From an uncultured Cytophagales bacterium (GTDB taxonomy: Bacteria; Bacteroidota; Bacteroidia; Cytophagales; 172606-1): a stretch of DNA of 42,719 nucleotides. A program made the position numbers and the translations under genes. The stretch covers positions 1 to 42,719 of the forward strand of contig CADCTQ010000168.1 of assembly GCA_902805615.1 (NCBI GenBank), in the 5' to 3' direction. The notes below the pieces were generated by a model. The model was not told the origin of the DNA and did no database searches. It worked only from the letters and a program-made list of their open reading frames with translations. Below are positions 1 through 9,592 of this stretch, in pieces (position 1 is the first letter of the stretch; each line of letters starts with the position of its first letter).

Positions 1-57
1 GCGACTCCTGATCCGAAATCCTGGTCATCCCTTCATCCTGAGAATCCTGATCCTAAT
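1..57. repeat. Family-A intergenic repeat arm
   Basis: This is one arm of a repeat built from the motif CCTGGTCATCCCTTCATCCT followed by AATCCTGATCC. The same orientation recurs at 5084-5120 with near identity and, in variant form, at 7852-7893 and 23928-23991. The opposite orientation occurs at 4998-5033, 7563-7640 and 23575-23620. The partner arm for this copy would lie left of the window. The arm ends directly before the start codon of the first permease gene. Confidence 0.75.
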
Positions 58-58
58 T

Positions 59-2518
59 ATGTACCGCAACTACTTACTCATCGCCTGGCGCACCCTGAAG
101 AAGAACAAAGTGTTCTCCCTCATCAACGTGCTGGGACTGGCCATCGGCATGGCGGCCTGCCTGCTCATCCTGCACTACGTGCGCTTCCAGTTGAGCTACG
201 ATGCCTTCCACGCCAATGCCGGCCGCACGTACCGCCTCACCATGCGGCACACCACCAGTGATGGCGTACCGCACCATTTTGCGCGTAATTTTGCCGCGGC
301 GGGTCCGGCCGTGCAAGCCACCTTTCCGGGCGTCGAGGCCTACGTCCGCCTGCGCATGGGTTCGGCCGAATCCCTGCTGAGCACCGGCTCCCAAAAACAC
401 AAGGAAGCCGGACTCGTTTTTGCCGATTCCGCTTTTTTTGGCGTGTTTTCTTTCCCCCTGCGGCAGGGCGACCCCCGCACCGCCCTGGCCGAACCGGGTT
501 CCATCGTACTCACCCAAACCACGGCCCGCAAGTACTTCGGCAACCGCAACCCGATGGGCAAGACCCTGCACGTGTTGCAAGCCGACGCCAAACTCCCCCT
601 CCGGGTGACGGGCGTGGTGGCCGACGTGCCCGCCAACTCGCATTTGCAGTTCCCCTTCCTGATTTCGTTCAAAACCGCCGACCTTTTGTTCAAACTCCCG
701 CAGCCCCTCAGCGAAGACTGGGCGTGGAATAGTTTTTATACCTACCTGCTGCTGGCCCCCGGCATTTCGGCCGAAAAGCTGGAAGACCAGTTTCCGCGCC
801 TGCTCGAAAAGCAAAAGGGCGGTTATTTCAGGAATGCCGGCGTGCGGGAAGACTTCTTCCTGCAACCCCTGCGCGACATCTACCTGTACTCGGACCTGCT
901 GGGCGAAACCCGCGTGAACGGCAACGGCCGCATGGTCCATTTCCTCCTCCTGATCGCGTTTTTCATCATGGCCATTGCCTGGGTGAACTACGTGAACCTG
1001 TCCACGGCCAAGGCGATGGAACGGGCCAAGGAGGTCGGCGTCCGCAAAGTGTCGGGTGCCGGCCAAACCGAGTTGCTCAAGCAGTTCCTGCTCGAATCGC
1101 TGCTGCTCAACGGGTTCGGCCTGGCCACGGCGGTTACGCTGGTGCAGTTGTCGCTGCCCGCCTTCGCGCACCTGGTCGGGGAAACCGTGACCGGGCACCT
1201 GTGGCAGGACCGGCAGAACTGGCTGCTGCTGGCCGGCTTGTTTTTCGGGGGCACCCTGGTGACGGGCCTCTACCCGGCCCTGCTGCTGTCGTCGTTCCAG
1301 CCGGTGGCCGTGCTGAAGGGCAAGTTCGTCAACGCCGGACGGGGTGCCGCGTTGCGCAAAGGATTGGTGGTGTTCCAGTTTGCCGCCTCCATCGCCCTCA
1401 TCATCGGCACGTTTACGGTGTACCGGCAGTTGCAACACCTGCGGGAGGCCGACCTGGGGCTGAACACCGCCCAGACGCTGGTCCTGAAAGCCCCGGTCGT
1501 GGTGGAAAACGATTCGCTGTACCCCCTGCGGCTGGCTTCCTTCCAGGCGGAAGCCGCCCGCAACACCCGCATCAAAGGCGTAACGGCCACCAACTTTCTG
1601 CCCGGCGGCGCGGGCGGCGGCCTCAGCTCGTGGGGCGGGTACATCCGGACGGTGGAAAGCCAGCCCACGGCCGTGAAAAGCTACAACCTGGCGGGGGTTG
1701 ACTACCGGTTTTTTTCCACCTTCGGCCTCCAGGTGCTGGCCGGGCGGACTTTCTCGGAGGATTTCACGACGGACGGCGATGCCGTGGTGCTTACCCGGAC
1801 GGCGGCCCGGCAGTTGGGGTACGCCACGCCCGCGGCCGCCGTCGGCAAAAAAATATACTATCCCATCCGCAACCAGCAGGACAACCGGCCCATTTCGGTG
1901 ATCGGCGTGGTCAACGACATCCGTTACCAGTCGGCCAAACAGGCCATTGAGCCCGTGATCTTCCACCTGGAACGGGGCAACCGGGGCTACTACACCGTCA
2001 AACTCCGCACGGCGGGGCTGTCGGGCACCCTCCAGACGCTGCGGGCGCAGTACGCGGCGGCCTTCCCGGGCAACCCGTTCGAGTACTTCTTCCTCGACGA
2101 CTATTTCAACCGGCAGTACCGGGCCGACCAGCAGTTCGGGCAGGTGTTCGGGCTGTTTGCCGCCCTGGCCATCTTCATTGCCTGCCTGGGCCTGTTCGGG
2201 CTGGCCTCTTTCATGCTGGTGCAGCGCACGAAGGAAATCGGGGTGCGGAAGGTGCTGGGGGCGTCCATCGGCAGCCTCATCCTGCTGCTTTCGCGCGACT
2301 TTCTGCGGCTGGTGCTGCTTGCCAACCTGATTGCCTGGCCGGCCGCCTACCTGGTCATGCACGCGTGGTTGCGGGAATACGCCCTGCGCATCCCGGTCAA
2401 CGCCCCGTTGTTCGTGCTGCCTACCCTCCTCGTGCTCCTGATCGCCCTGGCGACCATTGGGTTCCAGACCCTGAGAACGGCCCGGGCAAACCCGGTGGAT
2501 GCCCTGCGGATGGAATAA
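59..2518 (+). CDS. FtsX/MacB-type ABC transporter permease (orphan, duplicated)
   Basis: This is an inner-membrane permease of 819 residues with the duplicated FtsX/MacB architecture. TM1 (about 18-42) is followed by a MacB-like periplasmic domain (about 45-270), three TMs (about 290-410, including the cytoplasmic motif AKEVGVRKVSGA), a second TM plus periplasmic domain (about 430-690), and three C-terminal TMs with the repeated motif TKEIGVRKVLGA. The start MYRNYLLIAWR matches both paralogues downstream. No ATP-binding subunit is encoded nearby, so it resembles the orphan duplicated permeases common in Bacteroidota and Acidobacteria. The ATPase partner and substrate are unknown. It ends with TAA directly followed by ATG of the next reading frame, so the first two permeases are very likely co-transcribed. 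Transport of lipids, peptides or antibiotics is possible, but nothing here decides it. Confidence 0.93.
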   Translation: MYRNYLLIAWRTLKKNKVFSLINVLGLAIGMAACLLILHYVRFQLSYDAFHANAGRTYRLTMRHTTSDGVPHHFARNFAAAGPAVQATFPGVEAYVRLRMGSAESLLSTGSQKHKEAGLVFADSAFFGVFSFPLRQGDPRTALAEPGSIVLTQTTARKYFGNRNPMGKTLHVLQADAKLPLRVTGVVADVPANSHLQFPFLISFKTADLLFKLPQPLSEDWAWNSFYTYLLLAPGISAEKLEDQFPRLLEKQKGGYFRNAGVREDFFLQPLRDIYLYSDLLGETRVNGNGRMVHFLLLIAFFIMAIAWVNYVNLSTAKAMERAKEVGVRKVSGAGQTELLKQFLLESLLLNGFGLATAVTLVQLSLPAFAHLVGETVTGHLWQDRQNWLLLAGLFFGGTLVTGLYPALLLSSFQPVAVLKGKFVNAGRGAALRKGLVVFQFAASIALIIGTFTVYRQLQHLREADLGLNTAQTLVLKAPVVVENDSLYPLRLASFQAEAARNTRIKGVTATNFLPGGAGGGLSSWGGYIRTVESQPTAVKSYNLAGVDYRFFSTFGLQVLAGRTFSEDFTTDGDAVVLTRTAARQLGYATPAAAVGKKIYYPIRNQQDNRPISVIGVVNDIRYQSAKQAIEPVIFHLERGNRGYYTVKLRTAGLSGTLQTLRAQYAAAFPGNPFEYFFLDDYFNRQYRADQQFGQVFGLFAALAIFIACLGLFGLASFMLVQRTKEIGVRKVLGASIGSLILLLSRDFLRLVLLANLIAWPAAYLVMHAWLREYALRIPVNAPLFVLPTLLVLLIALATIGFQTLRTARANPVDALRME

Positions 2519-2545
2519 ATGAACGAATATCAGTCTCTAAAAGCT

Positions 2546-4996
2546 ATGTTTCGCAACTACCTGCTCATCGCCTGGCGCAACCTGAAGAAGAACAAAGTGT
2601 TCTCCTTCGTCAACATCCTGGGGCTCTCCATCGGCATGGCGGCCTGCCTGCTCATCCTGCAATACGTGAGCTTCCAGTTGAGCTTCGACCGGTTCCACGC
2701 CAACGCCTCCCACCTGTACCGGGTCACCAACGACCGCTTCCAGAACGGCAAGCGCATCCAGCACGGCACCATTACCTACTCGGCCGTGGGCAAGGCCCTC
2801 GACGACGACTTTGCCGAAGTGGTGGACCACGCCCGGGTGAGTCCGCACCGGGACATCATCATTACCCACGGCAGCGAGAAACTGTCCGAACCCCATGGGC
2901 TGTTCGTAGACAACGCCTTCCTGCGGATGTTCACCTTCCCGCTGCTGGCCGGCGACCCGCACCGTGCGCTGTTGTCGCCGCGCACCCTCGTGATCTCGGA
3001 GACCCTGGCCCGCAAGCTGTTCAGGTACTCCGGCGACGACCACGCCCGGTTCCTGGGCCGGACGCTCCAGTTTTTCAACGACAAGCGGCCGTACCGGGTC
3101 ACGGGCATCTGCCGCGACGTGCCCGAAAACTCGCACCTGCGGTTCAACGTGCTCATTTCGTACCCCACCCTCATTGCCGAATGGGAAGAAGCCGAACACA
3201 GTTTTACCTCGTCGGATTTCTGGCATTACGTGCAACTGCGGCCGGGCACCGACTACCGGCAGGTGCAGGCCAAACTGCCCGCCTTCAGCCAAAGGCACTT
3301 CCAGGGCAGCAAGGTGTCGGGCAGCGTGGAGCAGTTTTTCCTCCAGCCGCTCACCCGGGCCCACCTGTACTCGGACTACGAGTACGAGATCGGGGTGACG
3401 GGCAACGGCACGGTGGTGTGGGGGCTGCTGGCAGTGGCCCTGCTCATCATCGGCATCGCCTGGGTCAACTACATCAACCTGGCAACGGCCCGGGCGATGG
3501 AAAGGGCCAAGGAAGTGGGCGTGCGCAAGGTGGCCGGGGCGGCGCGGTCCCAACTGGTGACCCAGTTCCTGGCCGAGTCGGTGCTGCTCAACCTGATCGC
3601 CCTGGTGCTGGCCGTTACGATGGTGCAGCTTACCCAGCCGCTGTTCAACCGGCTGCTCGACCACCAGTTGTCGCTGACCTACCTGCTGGGGGAGTGCGTG
3701 GGCGGGTGGGCCTTTACGGCCGGCCTGGCGGCGGTGATCGGGCTGGGCATCCTCGGCTCGGGCTTCTACCCGGCCTTCGTGCTGTCGTCTTTCCGGCCGG
3801 TGGCCGTGCTGAAGGGCAAGTACAGCGCCTCCCGCCGGGGCATCCTGCTCCGCAAGGTGCTGGTGGGCGGCCAGTTCGTGGCGACGGTGGCCCTCATCAC
3901 CGGTTCGTTCGTGGTGTACCGGCAGGTGCGCTACATGAGCGAAAAGTCGCTGGGCGTCAGCATTGACCAGGTGCTGATTGTGAACGCGCCCCGGCTCACG
4001 GACTGGGATTCCACCTTCATCAAACGCATGGACACCTTCAAGGACGAGTTGAAAGGCATTGCCGGCGTGGTGGGCGCCACCACTTCGGGAACGGTGCTGG
4101 GCCACGAGATCGGCCGGGACTTCCGGGTGCGCCGCGTGGGCTCCGACGAAAATACCTACTTTACCGTGCGGAGCACCAACACGAGCTACGACTACATTGA
4201 CGTGTACGGCATCAAGCTGGTGGCCGGCCGCAAGTTTACGCCCCTCGACCACCACCCCGACGGCAGTAAGCTGCACAACATCCTCATCAACGAAAAGGCC
4301 GCCCGGTTGCTGGGGTTCGGGTCGGCGGCCGCTGCCGTGGGCAAGCAGATCATGGTGTACGACAAAGCCTGGGACGTGGTGGGCGTGGTGGCCGACTACC
4401 ACCAGAAATCGCTGCGCAACCCCATCGAACCGCTCATCCTGTACCCCTCGTACGGCAACGCGAACCCCATTTCGGTGAAAGTACGGGCCGAAAACCTGCC
4501 CGCGACGGTGGAGGCCATCAAGCAGAAGTACGAGGCGTTCTTCCCCGGCAACCTCTTCGACTACAGCTTCCTCGACGAGGTGTTTGCCCGGCAGTACAAG
4601 GACGACCGGCTGTTCGGGAAGGTGTTCGGGCTGTTTTCGGGCTTTGCCATCCTGGTGGCGTGCCTGGGCCTGTTCGGGCTTTCGCTCTACGCCATCACGC
4701 AGCGCACCAAGGAGATCGGCGTGCGCAAGGTGCTGGGCGCCAGCGAAGGCAGCCTGCTGCTGCTGTTGTCGAAAGACTTCATGCAGCTGGTGCTGCTGAG
4801 CCACCTGGTGGCCTGGCCGCTGGCCTGGTGGGGGATGCGGTTGTGGCTGGAAGGCTTTACCTTTCGCATTGACCTGTCGCCCTGGCTGCTGCTGGTTCCC
4901 ACGGCCATCGTGCTGGTGGTGGCCCTGCTCACGGTGGGCACCCAAACCCTGCGGGCCGCCCGGTCCAACCCGGTCCGCTCCCTGCGCAGCGAATAA
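2546..4996 (+). CDS. FtsX/MacB-type ABC transporter permease (second paralogue)
   Basis: This second permease is about 816 residues and has the same layout as its left neighbour: N-terminal TM, MacB-like periplasmic domain, three TMs with AKEVGVRKVAGA, a second periplasmic domain, and three TMs with TKEIGVRKVLGA. I chose the start at MFRNYLLIAWRNLKK because all three paralogues begin this way. An in-frame ATG at 2519, directly abutting the upstream TAA, would add nine residues and could be used by translational coupling. The C-terminus NPVRSLRSE closely matches that of the third paralogue. Its stop codon is followed at once by a 36-bp repeat arm, so transcription may be attenuated here. No partner ATPase is present. 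Confidence 0.92.
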   Translation: MFRNYLLIAWRNLKKNKVFSFVNILGLSIGMAACLLILQYVSFQLSFDRFHANASHLYRVTNDRFQNGKRIQHGTITYSAVGKALDDDFAEVVDHARVSPHRDIIITHGSEKLSEPHGLFVDNAFLRMFTFPLLAGDPHRALLSPRTLVISETLARKLFRYSGDDHARFLGRTLQFFNDKRPYRVTGICRDVPENSHLRFNVLISYPTLIAEWEEAEHSFTSSDFWHYVQLRPGTDYRQVQAKLPAFSQRHFQGSKVSGSVEQFFLQPLTRAHLYSDYEYEIGVTGNGTVVWGLLAVALLIIGIAWVNYINLATARAMERAKEVGVRKVAGAARSQLVTQFLAESVLLNLIALVLAVTMVQLTQPLFNRLLDHQLSLTYLLGECVGGWAFTAGLAAVIGLGILGSGFYPAFVLSSFRPVAVLKGKYSASRRGILLRKVLVGGQFVATVALITGSFVVYRQVRYMSEKSLGVSIDQVLIVNAPRLTDWDSTFIKRMDTFKDELKGIAGVVGATTSGTVLGHEIGRDFRVRRVGSDENTYFTVRSTNTSYDYIDVYGIKLVAGRKFTPLDHHPDGSKLHNILINEKAARLLGFGSAAAAVGKQIMVYDKAWDVVGVVADYHQKSLRNPIEPLILYPSYGNANPISVKVRAENLPATVEAIKQKYEAFFPGNLFDYSFLDEVFARQYKDDRLFGKVFGLFSGFAILVACLGLFGLSLYAITQRTKEIGVRKVLGASEGSLLLLLSKDFMQLVLLSHLVAWPLAWWGMRLWLEGFTFRIDLSPWLLLVPTAIVLVVALLTVGTQTLRAARSNPVRSLRSE

Positions 4997-4997
4997 A

Positions 4998-5120
4998 GAT
5001 CAGGATTTACAGGATGAGGGGATGACCAGGATTGCGGCCGTTTCTAATCCTGTAATCCCATAATCCCGAGAATCCCGCTCCGTAATCCTGGTCATCCCTT
5101 CATCCTGTAAATCCTGATCC
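4998..5120. repeat. Large inverted repeat between permease genes
   Basis: The arms at 4998-5033 and 5084-5120 are complementary over 36 bp with one mismatch and enclose about 50 bp. The left arm begins one base after the second permease's stop codon. The right arm ends directly before the third permease's ATG. The whole gap is therefore one potential cruciform or RNA hairpin. Both arms belong to the family seen at 1-57, 7563-7893 and 23575-23991. There is no T-tract after the stem, so a classical intrinsic terminator is unlikely. Confidence 0.85.
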
Positions 5121-7562
5121 ATGTATCGCAACTACCTGCTCATTGCCTGGCGTAACCTGAAGAAAAACCGGGTGTTTTCCTTCATCAACATCTCGGGGCT
5201 GGCGCTGGGCGTGTTCGTCTGCCTGACCATCTTCCTCTACATCCGGCGGGAGTTGGGCTACGACCGGTTTCACGCGGCCGGTGAACACATCTACCGGGTA
5301 AACATGGACACCAAGTGGGGGGAACAGGAAGGCAAACGGGCCACGACCCCGCCGCCCGTGGCCGAGATACTGGCCCGGGAGATTCCCGAAGTAGCAGCGG
5401 CTACGCGCATTTACCCCGTACCGCAGGCCGTGGTGTTCTACCAGGGCAAGGTGTTTCGCGACGAAAAGGTCCTGGCCACCGACCCGGCCTTTTTCGAAGT
5501 GTTTTCGTTCCGGCTGCAACAGGGCAGCCCCAAAACGGCTTTGCAACAGCCCAACTCGGTGGTGCTTACCCCCCGGGCGGCCCGCAACTACTTCGGCGCC
5601 GCCGGCCGGGCGGTGGGCAAGACGCTCCTGATGGGCAAGGACCGGACCCCTTTCCGGGTGACGGGGATCATCGAAGAGGCACCCGCCGGCAGTCACATCC
5701 GGTACGACGTGCTCACCTCGATTGGGTCGTACGAAACGGTACGGTACTTCGGTTGGAGCTGGATCTGGACGCAACTGGCTACCTACGTGCGGTTGCAGCC
5801 CGGCACCCGGCCCGGCAAGCTCACGCCGGTCCTCGGCCGGATCGTGGAAACGTACGCCCCGGCCGCTTTCGCCCGGTTGGGCTTTCCCTACGGGCAGTTC
5901 AAAGCCAACCACAACCACTGGCGCATCTACCTGCAACCCTTGCACGAGGTATGGCTGTACTCGGCCGGCGTGGGCAACCTGCTCGGGCCGGTGGGCGACA
6001 TCCTGTTCGTGCGGACGTTTTCCTTCATCGGCGGCCTCATCCTGCTGCTGGCCTGCATCAACTTCGTGAACCTGAGTACGGCCGGGGCCATGCGCCGGGC
6101 CCGGGAGGTGGGCGTCCGGAAAGCCATCGGCACGAGCCGCCGCCAGCTCGTCCACCAGTTCCTGACCGAATCGCTGGTGATGGCCCTGCTGGCCGTAGCC
6201 GTGGGGCTCACGCTCACGCAGCTTTTTGCCACGCTGGCGCCGGCCCTGGGCGTGCAAGACTTTGCCCCCGCTGCCCCGGATTGGAAGCTCATGCTCGGCG
6301 CCGTGGTGGTTTTCCCGGTGGTGCTGAGCCTGCTGGCCGGGCTGTACCCGGCGTTGTACCTGAGCCGGGCGAAGGCCGTACAGGCGCTGAAGGGCGGCCA
6401 GCCCTTCGGAAAATCAGGGGCTGGGTTCCGCAATACGCTGGTAGTCTTCCAGTTCTGCATCGCTGTCGGGATGATCCTGGTGACGATGGTGGCTATGAAG
6501 CAGGTGCGCTTCCTGCGCGAACAGGACCTGGGTTTTGCCCGGGAAAGGCTGGTGGTGATCGGGGATGCCGACCAGTTGGGCAAAAGCGCCCAATACTTCG
6601 GGGCGCAGTTGCAAGGGTTGCCCGGCGTGGCCAGCGCCAGCTACAGCACCAGCACTTTCCCCAATTTTCAATTGTTTGAAGACACGTACCAGCCCCGCCA
6701 AAGTTCCGTGAAAGAGACCGTGCTCACTTCGTTCGTCGCCGACGCGGCGTTCGTGGGTACGCTGGGTTTGCAGTTGGAGGCCGGCCGCGGTTTCCGCAAA
6801 AACGACGCGGCCGACCGGTACGGGGTGATCCTCAGCCAAATGGCCGTGCAGCGGCTGGGCTGGACCGACCCCATTGGTAAAGAGCTGTACTACCCCGGGT
6901 TCCCGTCCCGGGGCGGGCAAACCTTCCGGGTGATCGGCGTGGTCAATAACTTTCACTTCCTGCCCACCCAGTTTACCATGCGGCCGTTTGCCATTTTCCT
7001 GCCCGAGTCGGGCCATCCCCATGAGGCAGACGCGTACTGGCTGGTGCGGGTGCGGGGCGACGTGCCGCGAACCCTGGCGGCGCTGAAGGGCGCCTGGGAT
7101 AAAATGGGCACCGGCTGGCCTTTCATGTACACTTTCGTGGATGAAGCCTTCGGGGCTTCTTACCGGTCCTACGAAGCCATGCAGGCCTTCTTCGTCCTGT
7201 TTACGGTACTGGCCATTGTCATTTCGTGCATGGGGCTGCTGGGGCTGGCCGTTTTTGCCACGCAGCAACGCACCAAGGAGATCGGCATCCGCAAAGTGAT
7301 GGGTGCGCCCGTACTGCACATTGTCTTCCTGTTGAACGGGCGATTCCTGTTGCTGCTGGCGGTGGCTTTCGCGACCGGGGCGCCGCTGGGGTACGCGCTG
7401 ATCGGCAAGTGGCTGCAAAATTTTGCCTACCACACCACCGTGGATGTACTTGACCTGAGCCTGGCGGCACTCATTACCGTGTTGATGGCCCTGGGCACGG
7501 TCAGTTACATCTCCCTGAAAGCAGCCCGGATGAACCCGGTACACTCTTTACGGTCGGAGTAA
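5121..7562 (+). CDS. FtsX/MacB-type ABC transporter permease (third paralogue)
   Basis: This third tandem permease has 813 residues. It shares the two-MacB-domain, eight-TM plan and the motifs AREVGVRKAIGT (middle) and TKEIGIRKVMGA (C-terminal), but it diverges more than the first two; TM1, for example, reads NISGLALGVFVCL. It starts with MYRNYLLIAWRNLKK directly after an inverted-repeat arm. The C-terminus NPVHSLRSE matches the second paralogue. No ATPase is encoded next to it. The three genes probably arose by tandem duplication. Whether they form mixed complexes or serve different substrates cannot be told from sequence. Confidence 0.92.
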   Translation: MYRNYLLIAWRNLKKNRVFSFINISGLALGVFVCLTIFLYIRRELGYDRFHAAGEHIYRVNMDTKWGEQEGKRATTPPPVAEILAREIPEVAAATRIYPVPQAVVFYQGKVFRDEKVLATDPAFFEVFSFRLQQGSPKTALQQPNSVVLTPRAARNYFGAAGRAVGKTLLMGKDRTPFRVTGIIEEAPAGSHIRYDVLTSIGSYETVRYFGWSWIWTQLATYVRLQPGTRPGKLTPVLGRIVETYAPAAFARLGFPYGQFKANHNHWRIYLQPLHEVWLYSAGVGNLLGPVGDILFVRTFSFIGGLILLLACINFVNLSTAGAMRRAREVGVRKAIGTSRRQLVHQFLTESLVMALLAVAVGLTLTQLFATLAPALGVQDFAPAAPDWKLMLGAVVVFPVVLSLLAGLYPALYLSRAKAVQALKGGQPFGKSGAGFRNTLVVFQFCIAVGMILVTMVAMKQVRFLREQDLGFARERLVVIGDADQLGKSAQYFGAQLQGLPGVASASYSTSTFPNFQLFEDTYQPRQSSVKETVLTSFVADAAFVGTLGLQLEAGRGFRKNDAADRYGVILSQMAVQRLGWTDPIGKELYYPGFPSRGGQTFRVIGVVNNFHFLPTQFTMRPFAIFLPESGHPHEADAYWLVRVRGDVPRTLAALKGAWDKMGTGWPFMYTFVDEAFGASYRSYEAMQAFFVLFTVLAIVISCMGLLGLAVFATQQRTKEIGIRKVMGAPVLHIVFLLNGRFLLLLAVAFATGAPLGYALIGKWLQNFAYHTTVDVLDLSLAALITVLMALGTVSYISLKAARMNPVHSLRSE

Positions 7563-7893
7563 GGATCAGGATTCTCAGGATGAAAGGATGACCAGGATGG
7601 TCTGAACCTTGATGGGCTTGATGAAAGGATGACTTGATGAAGGGTACCCAGGATTTAGGCGCGAAGTTGGTGGTGGTTGGCGATACGAGGAGTGCAGTGC
7701 AAGGTTGATGTCACATCACTTTGTACTACCCAAACCAAAAGCAAAAAGCCCGTACGCATCTTTCGTACGGGCTTTTTGCGCTGCTTTTCATGCTAATTTC
7801 TTTTCCCTCCTTCCCCCATTATCCAGCCAAACCCCACCGCATCCCCTCCCACATCCTGGTCATCCTTTCATCATGCTCATCAAGGTTCAGACC
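7563..7893. repeat. Family-A inverted repeat enclosing a terminator
   Basis: This 348-bp gap between the third permease and the minus-strand T9SS gene holds no gene. Family-A sequence begins directly after the stop codon (7563-7640). The segment 7599-7640 pairs with 7852-7893: GGTCTGAACCTTGATG on the left complements CATCAAGGTTCAGACC on the right, continuing with a few mismatches. Within the left arm the GATGAAAGGATGAC motif is repeated. A perfect terminator hairpin lies between the arms. Confidence 0.8.
7741..7779. terminator. Bidirectional intrinsic terminator
   Basis: A perfect 16-bp inverted repeat (GCAAAAAGCCCGTACG, complemented after a 7-base loop) gives a GC-rich stem flanked by A5 on one side and T5 on the other. 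It can therefore terminate transcription in both directions. It lies between convergent genes, the plus-strand permease cluster and the minus-strand T9SS protein, as expected for a shared terminator. Confidence 0.88.
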
Positions 7894-7910
7894 TTCCTCC
7901 GGTCTCCTTT

Positions 7911-9122
7911 CTACGGTACAATCACTTTTCCCGTGACGATGGTGCCGGAACTCCTGGCGCGGAGGTAGTACACGCCGGGGGGCAGTGGCCGGGCCAGCGT
8001 GAGGGTAGCCCGGTAGGCTTCGGCGGTGACCGAATAGCCCTCCGCACCTACGGGTACGCCGAGGGCGTTGAGCAACTGGAAGGCCGGCGCCTGGGCCTCG
8101 GTGTAGCTGATGTGCAGGGCGTTGCCGTGCAGCGGGACCGGGCTCACGCTCATGTGCAATTTGCCGCCCATGCCCACTTGCACCGACACCGGCTTGCTTG
8201 CCGCTGCCTGTCCGTCGGCATCCGTCTGGCTGATGCGGTAGTACACCGTCCCGAACGGGGGATTTTCGTCGTATTCGCGGTAGGCCACCGGGCCCGTGGC
8301 GTTGCCGGCGCCATCCAGCCGGAGGATTTCGGTAAAATGCACCCCGTCGGTGGACCGCTCCACCGAGAAGTACGCGTTGTTGGTTTCGCTTGCGGTCGTC
8401 CAGGCCAGGGCCACGCGGGGCGCGGCGCCACTGCCGTCGCCGTCCAGCACGGTTGCCGAGAAGCTGGCAAATTCCACCGGCATCATCACGGAGCAGAAGT
8501 TTGCCGGGTTGCCGGTGTTGGTTGCACTGTTGTTGTTGGTGCAGGCGATGCACCAGTTCAGGTTGGCGTCGTTGATGAAGTTGGGCGTACCGTTGGTGGT
8601 GGTAAAGCTATCGGTGCAGTTGCTGCCCACCGTCACGCAGCCTTTGAGGAACAGGGAGCCGTTCACGGGATCGGGATTGGTGGGAGTGGCGGCGGGGCCT
8701 ACCATCATGACGGAGCCGTTGTTCTTTACGCAACTGCTGCCGTCCACGTACACCAGGGCGCCCCCTTCGATGACCAGCCGGCCGCTGGCGTTTACGATCA
8801 TGTCGCCGGTGACCCGCAACGCAACATTGGCGGCCACGGTCAGCGTGGTGGGCAAACTTCCAGTGCCTTTGTCAATGACCAGGCTGCCCACCGTAACGTT
8901 GGTGGTCAGGAGCACACTGTGCTGGTTGTCAATGATCACGTCGTCGTTGGGGCCGGGAATGGCGGCGCAGCCGTTGCTCCAGGTGCAGGGGTCGTTCCAG
9001 TTCCCGCTTCTGACGGACGTAAACCCGAGTCCCGCCCGGGCTGCCGTTGCCGAAAGGCAAACCAGGAGGAGGGCGGTGCAGAGCAGGCGGAGGGCTGAAA
9101 CTAGCTGGTGTGAATCGTTCAT
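7911..9122 (-). CDS. Secreted protein with T9SS C-terminal sorting domain
   Basis: This 403-residue exported protein begins with a signal peptide (hydrophobic core LLCTALLLVCLSA, likely cleaved after ARA near residue 30). A repetitive beta-strand region with many N, T, G and V residues follows (about 35-200, beta-helix-like). Next is a module typical of Bacteroidota adhesins (WTTASETNN, SVERSTDG, YYRISQTDADG; about 235-315). The last ~80 residues match a type A type IX sorting domain: a PVPL motif, a GVYYLRA strand and a terminal GKVIVP. It should cross the outer membrane by T9SS and be attached to the surface or released. Several cysteines in the central region may form disulfides. No enzymatic domain was recognised, so adhesion or a structural role is a guess. 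It is monocistronic and convergent with the permease cluster. Confidence 0.85.
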   Translation of the reverse strand: MNDSHQLVSALRLLCTALLLVCLSATAARAGLGFTSVRSGNWNDPCTWSNGCAAIPGPNDDVIIDNQHSVLLTTNVTVGSLVIDKGTGSLPTTLTVAANVALRVTGDMIVNASGRLVIEGGALVYVDGSSCVKNNGSVMMVGPAATPTNPDPVNGSLFLKGCVTVGSNCTDSFTTTNGTPNFINDANLNWCIACTNNNSATNTGNPANFCSVMMPVEFASFSATVLDGDGSGAAPRVALAWTTASETNNAYFSVERSTDGVHFTEILRLDGAGNATGPVAYREYDENPPFGTVYYRISQTDADGQAAASKPVSVQVGMGGKLHMSVSPVPLHGNALHISYTEAQAPAFQLLNALGVPVGAEGYSVTAEAYRATLTLARPLPPGVYYLRARSSGTIVTGKVIVP

Positions 9123-9344
9123 GGGCGTATCTGGCTGATTGGTCGCCGAATAGCGGCGTTTGATCGGAATGCCCGTTAATGCCCGAATTCACAAAAAGGT
9201 AACAACCTGACACATAATGGAAACCGGAGACGGAAGGAAGGGAGACGGGAGGAGGCGTACCCGGGCTGTGCCGGGGATGCGGTACCAGGGGTGAAAAGAT
9301 GGGGGAAGGGAAAAAAGGAAATGATCGGGGAGCACCCGGCTTTG

Positions 9345-9397
9345 TCAGGCAAAAAGCCATTCTAGAAAGAAACGCCCTTACGAATGGCCTAGCCTGA
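9345..9397. repeat. Bipartite hairpin in the 9123-9718 gap
   Basis: TCAGGC and GCCATTC on the left pair with GAATGGC and GCCTGA on the right, giving a two-step stem with a ~19-base loop. It lies in the 596-bp gap between the divergent T9SS gene and histidine kinase. The rest of the gap has purine-rich and pyrimidine-rich stretches (about 9225-9325 and 9430-9530) and a promoter-like element at 9585. I see no convincing gene there; the open frames reading through it have poor composition. Confidence 0.45.
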
Positions 9398-9584
9398 TTC
9401 CACCAAATTTGGAGGGTGCGTAGCCCTTGTGCCGCTACTCCTTTTCCCGTCTCCCCTCCCATCGCCCGACCCATACCACCTCCCCGCCTAAGTCTCCTTC
9501 CCGATCCTCCGGTCTCCGTATTATACCCCGGGCTGCGTATTTTAAATACCTATTCCCGCCGCCTTTCCGTATCAGGCTGTGCGG

Positions 9585-9592
9585 TATCTTTG
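9585..9592 (+). promoter_or_regulatory. Bacteroidota -7 element upstream of the PAS kinase
   Basis: TATCTTTG matches the Bacteroidota consensus TAnnTTTG. A weak TTTC about 17 bases upstream could be the -33 element. The 5' untranslated region would be about 120 bases. The same octamer occurs at 22414 before tgt. Confidence 0.5.

Noticed and set aside
74-4945. Long minus-strand open frames opposite the first two permeases
   Set aside because: They mirror each other because the sense genes are paralogues; composition is His/Gln/Gly-rich and no domain is seen.
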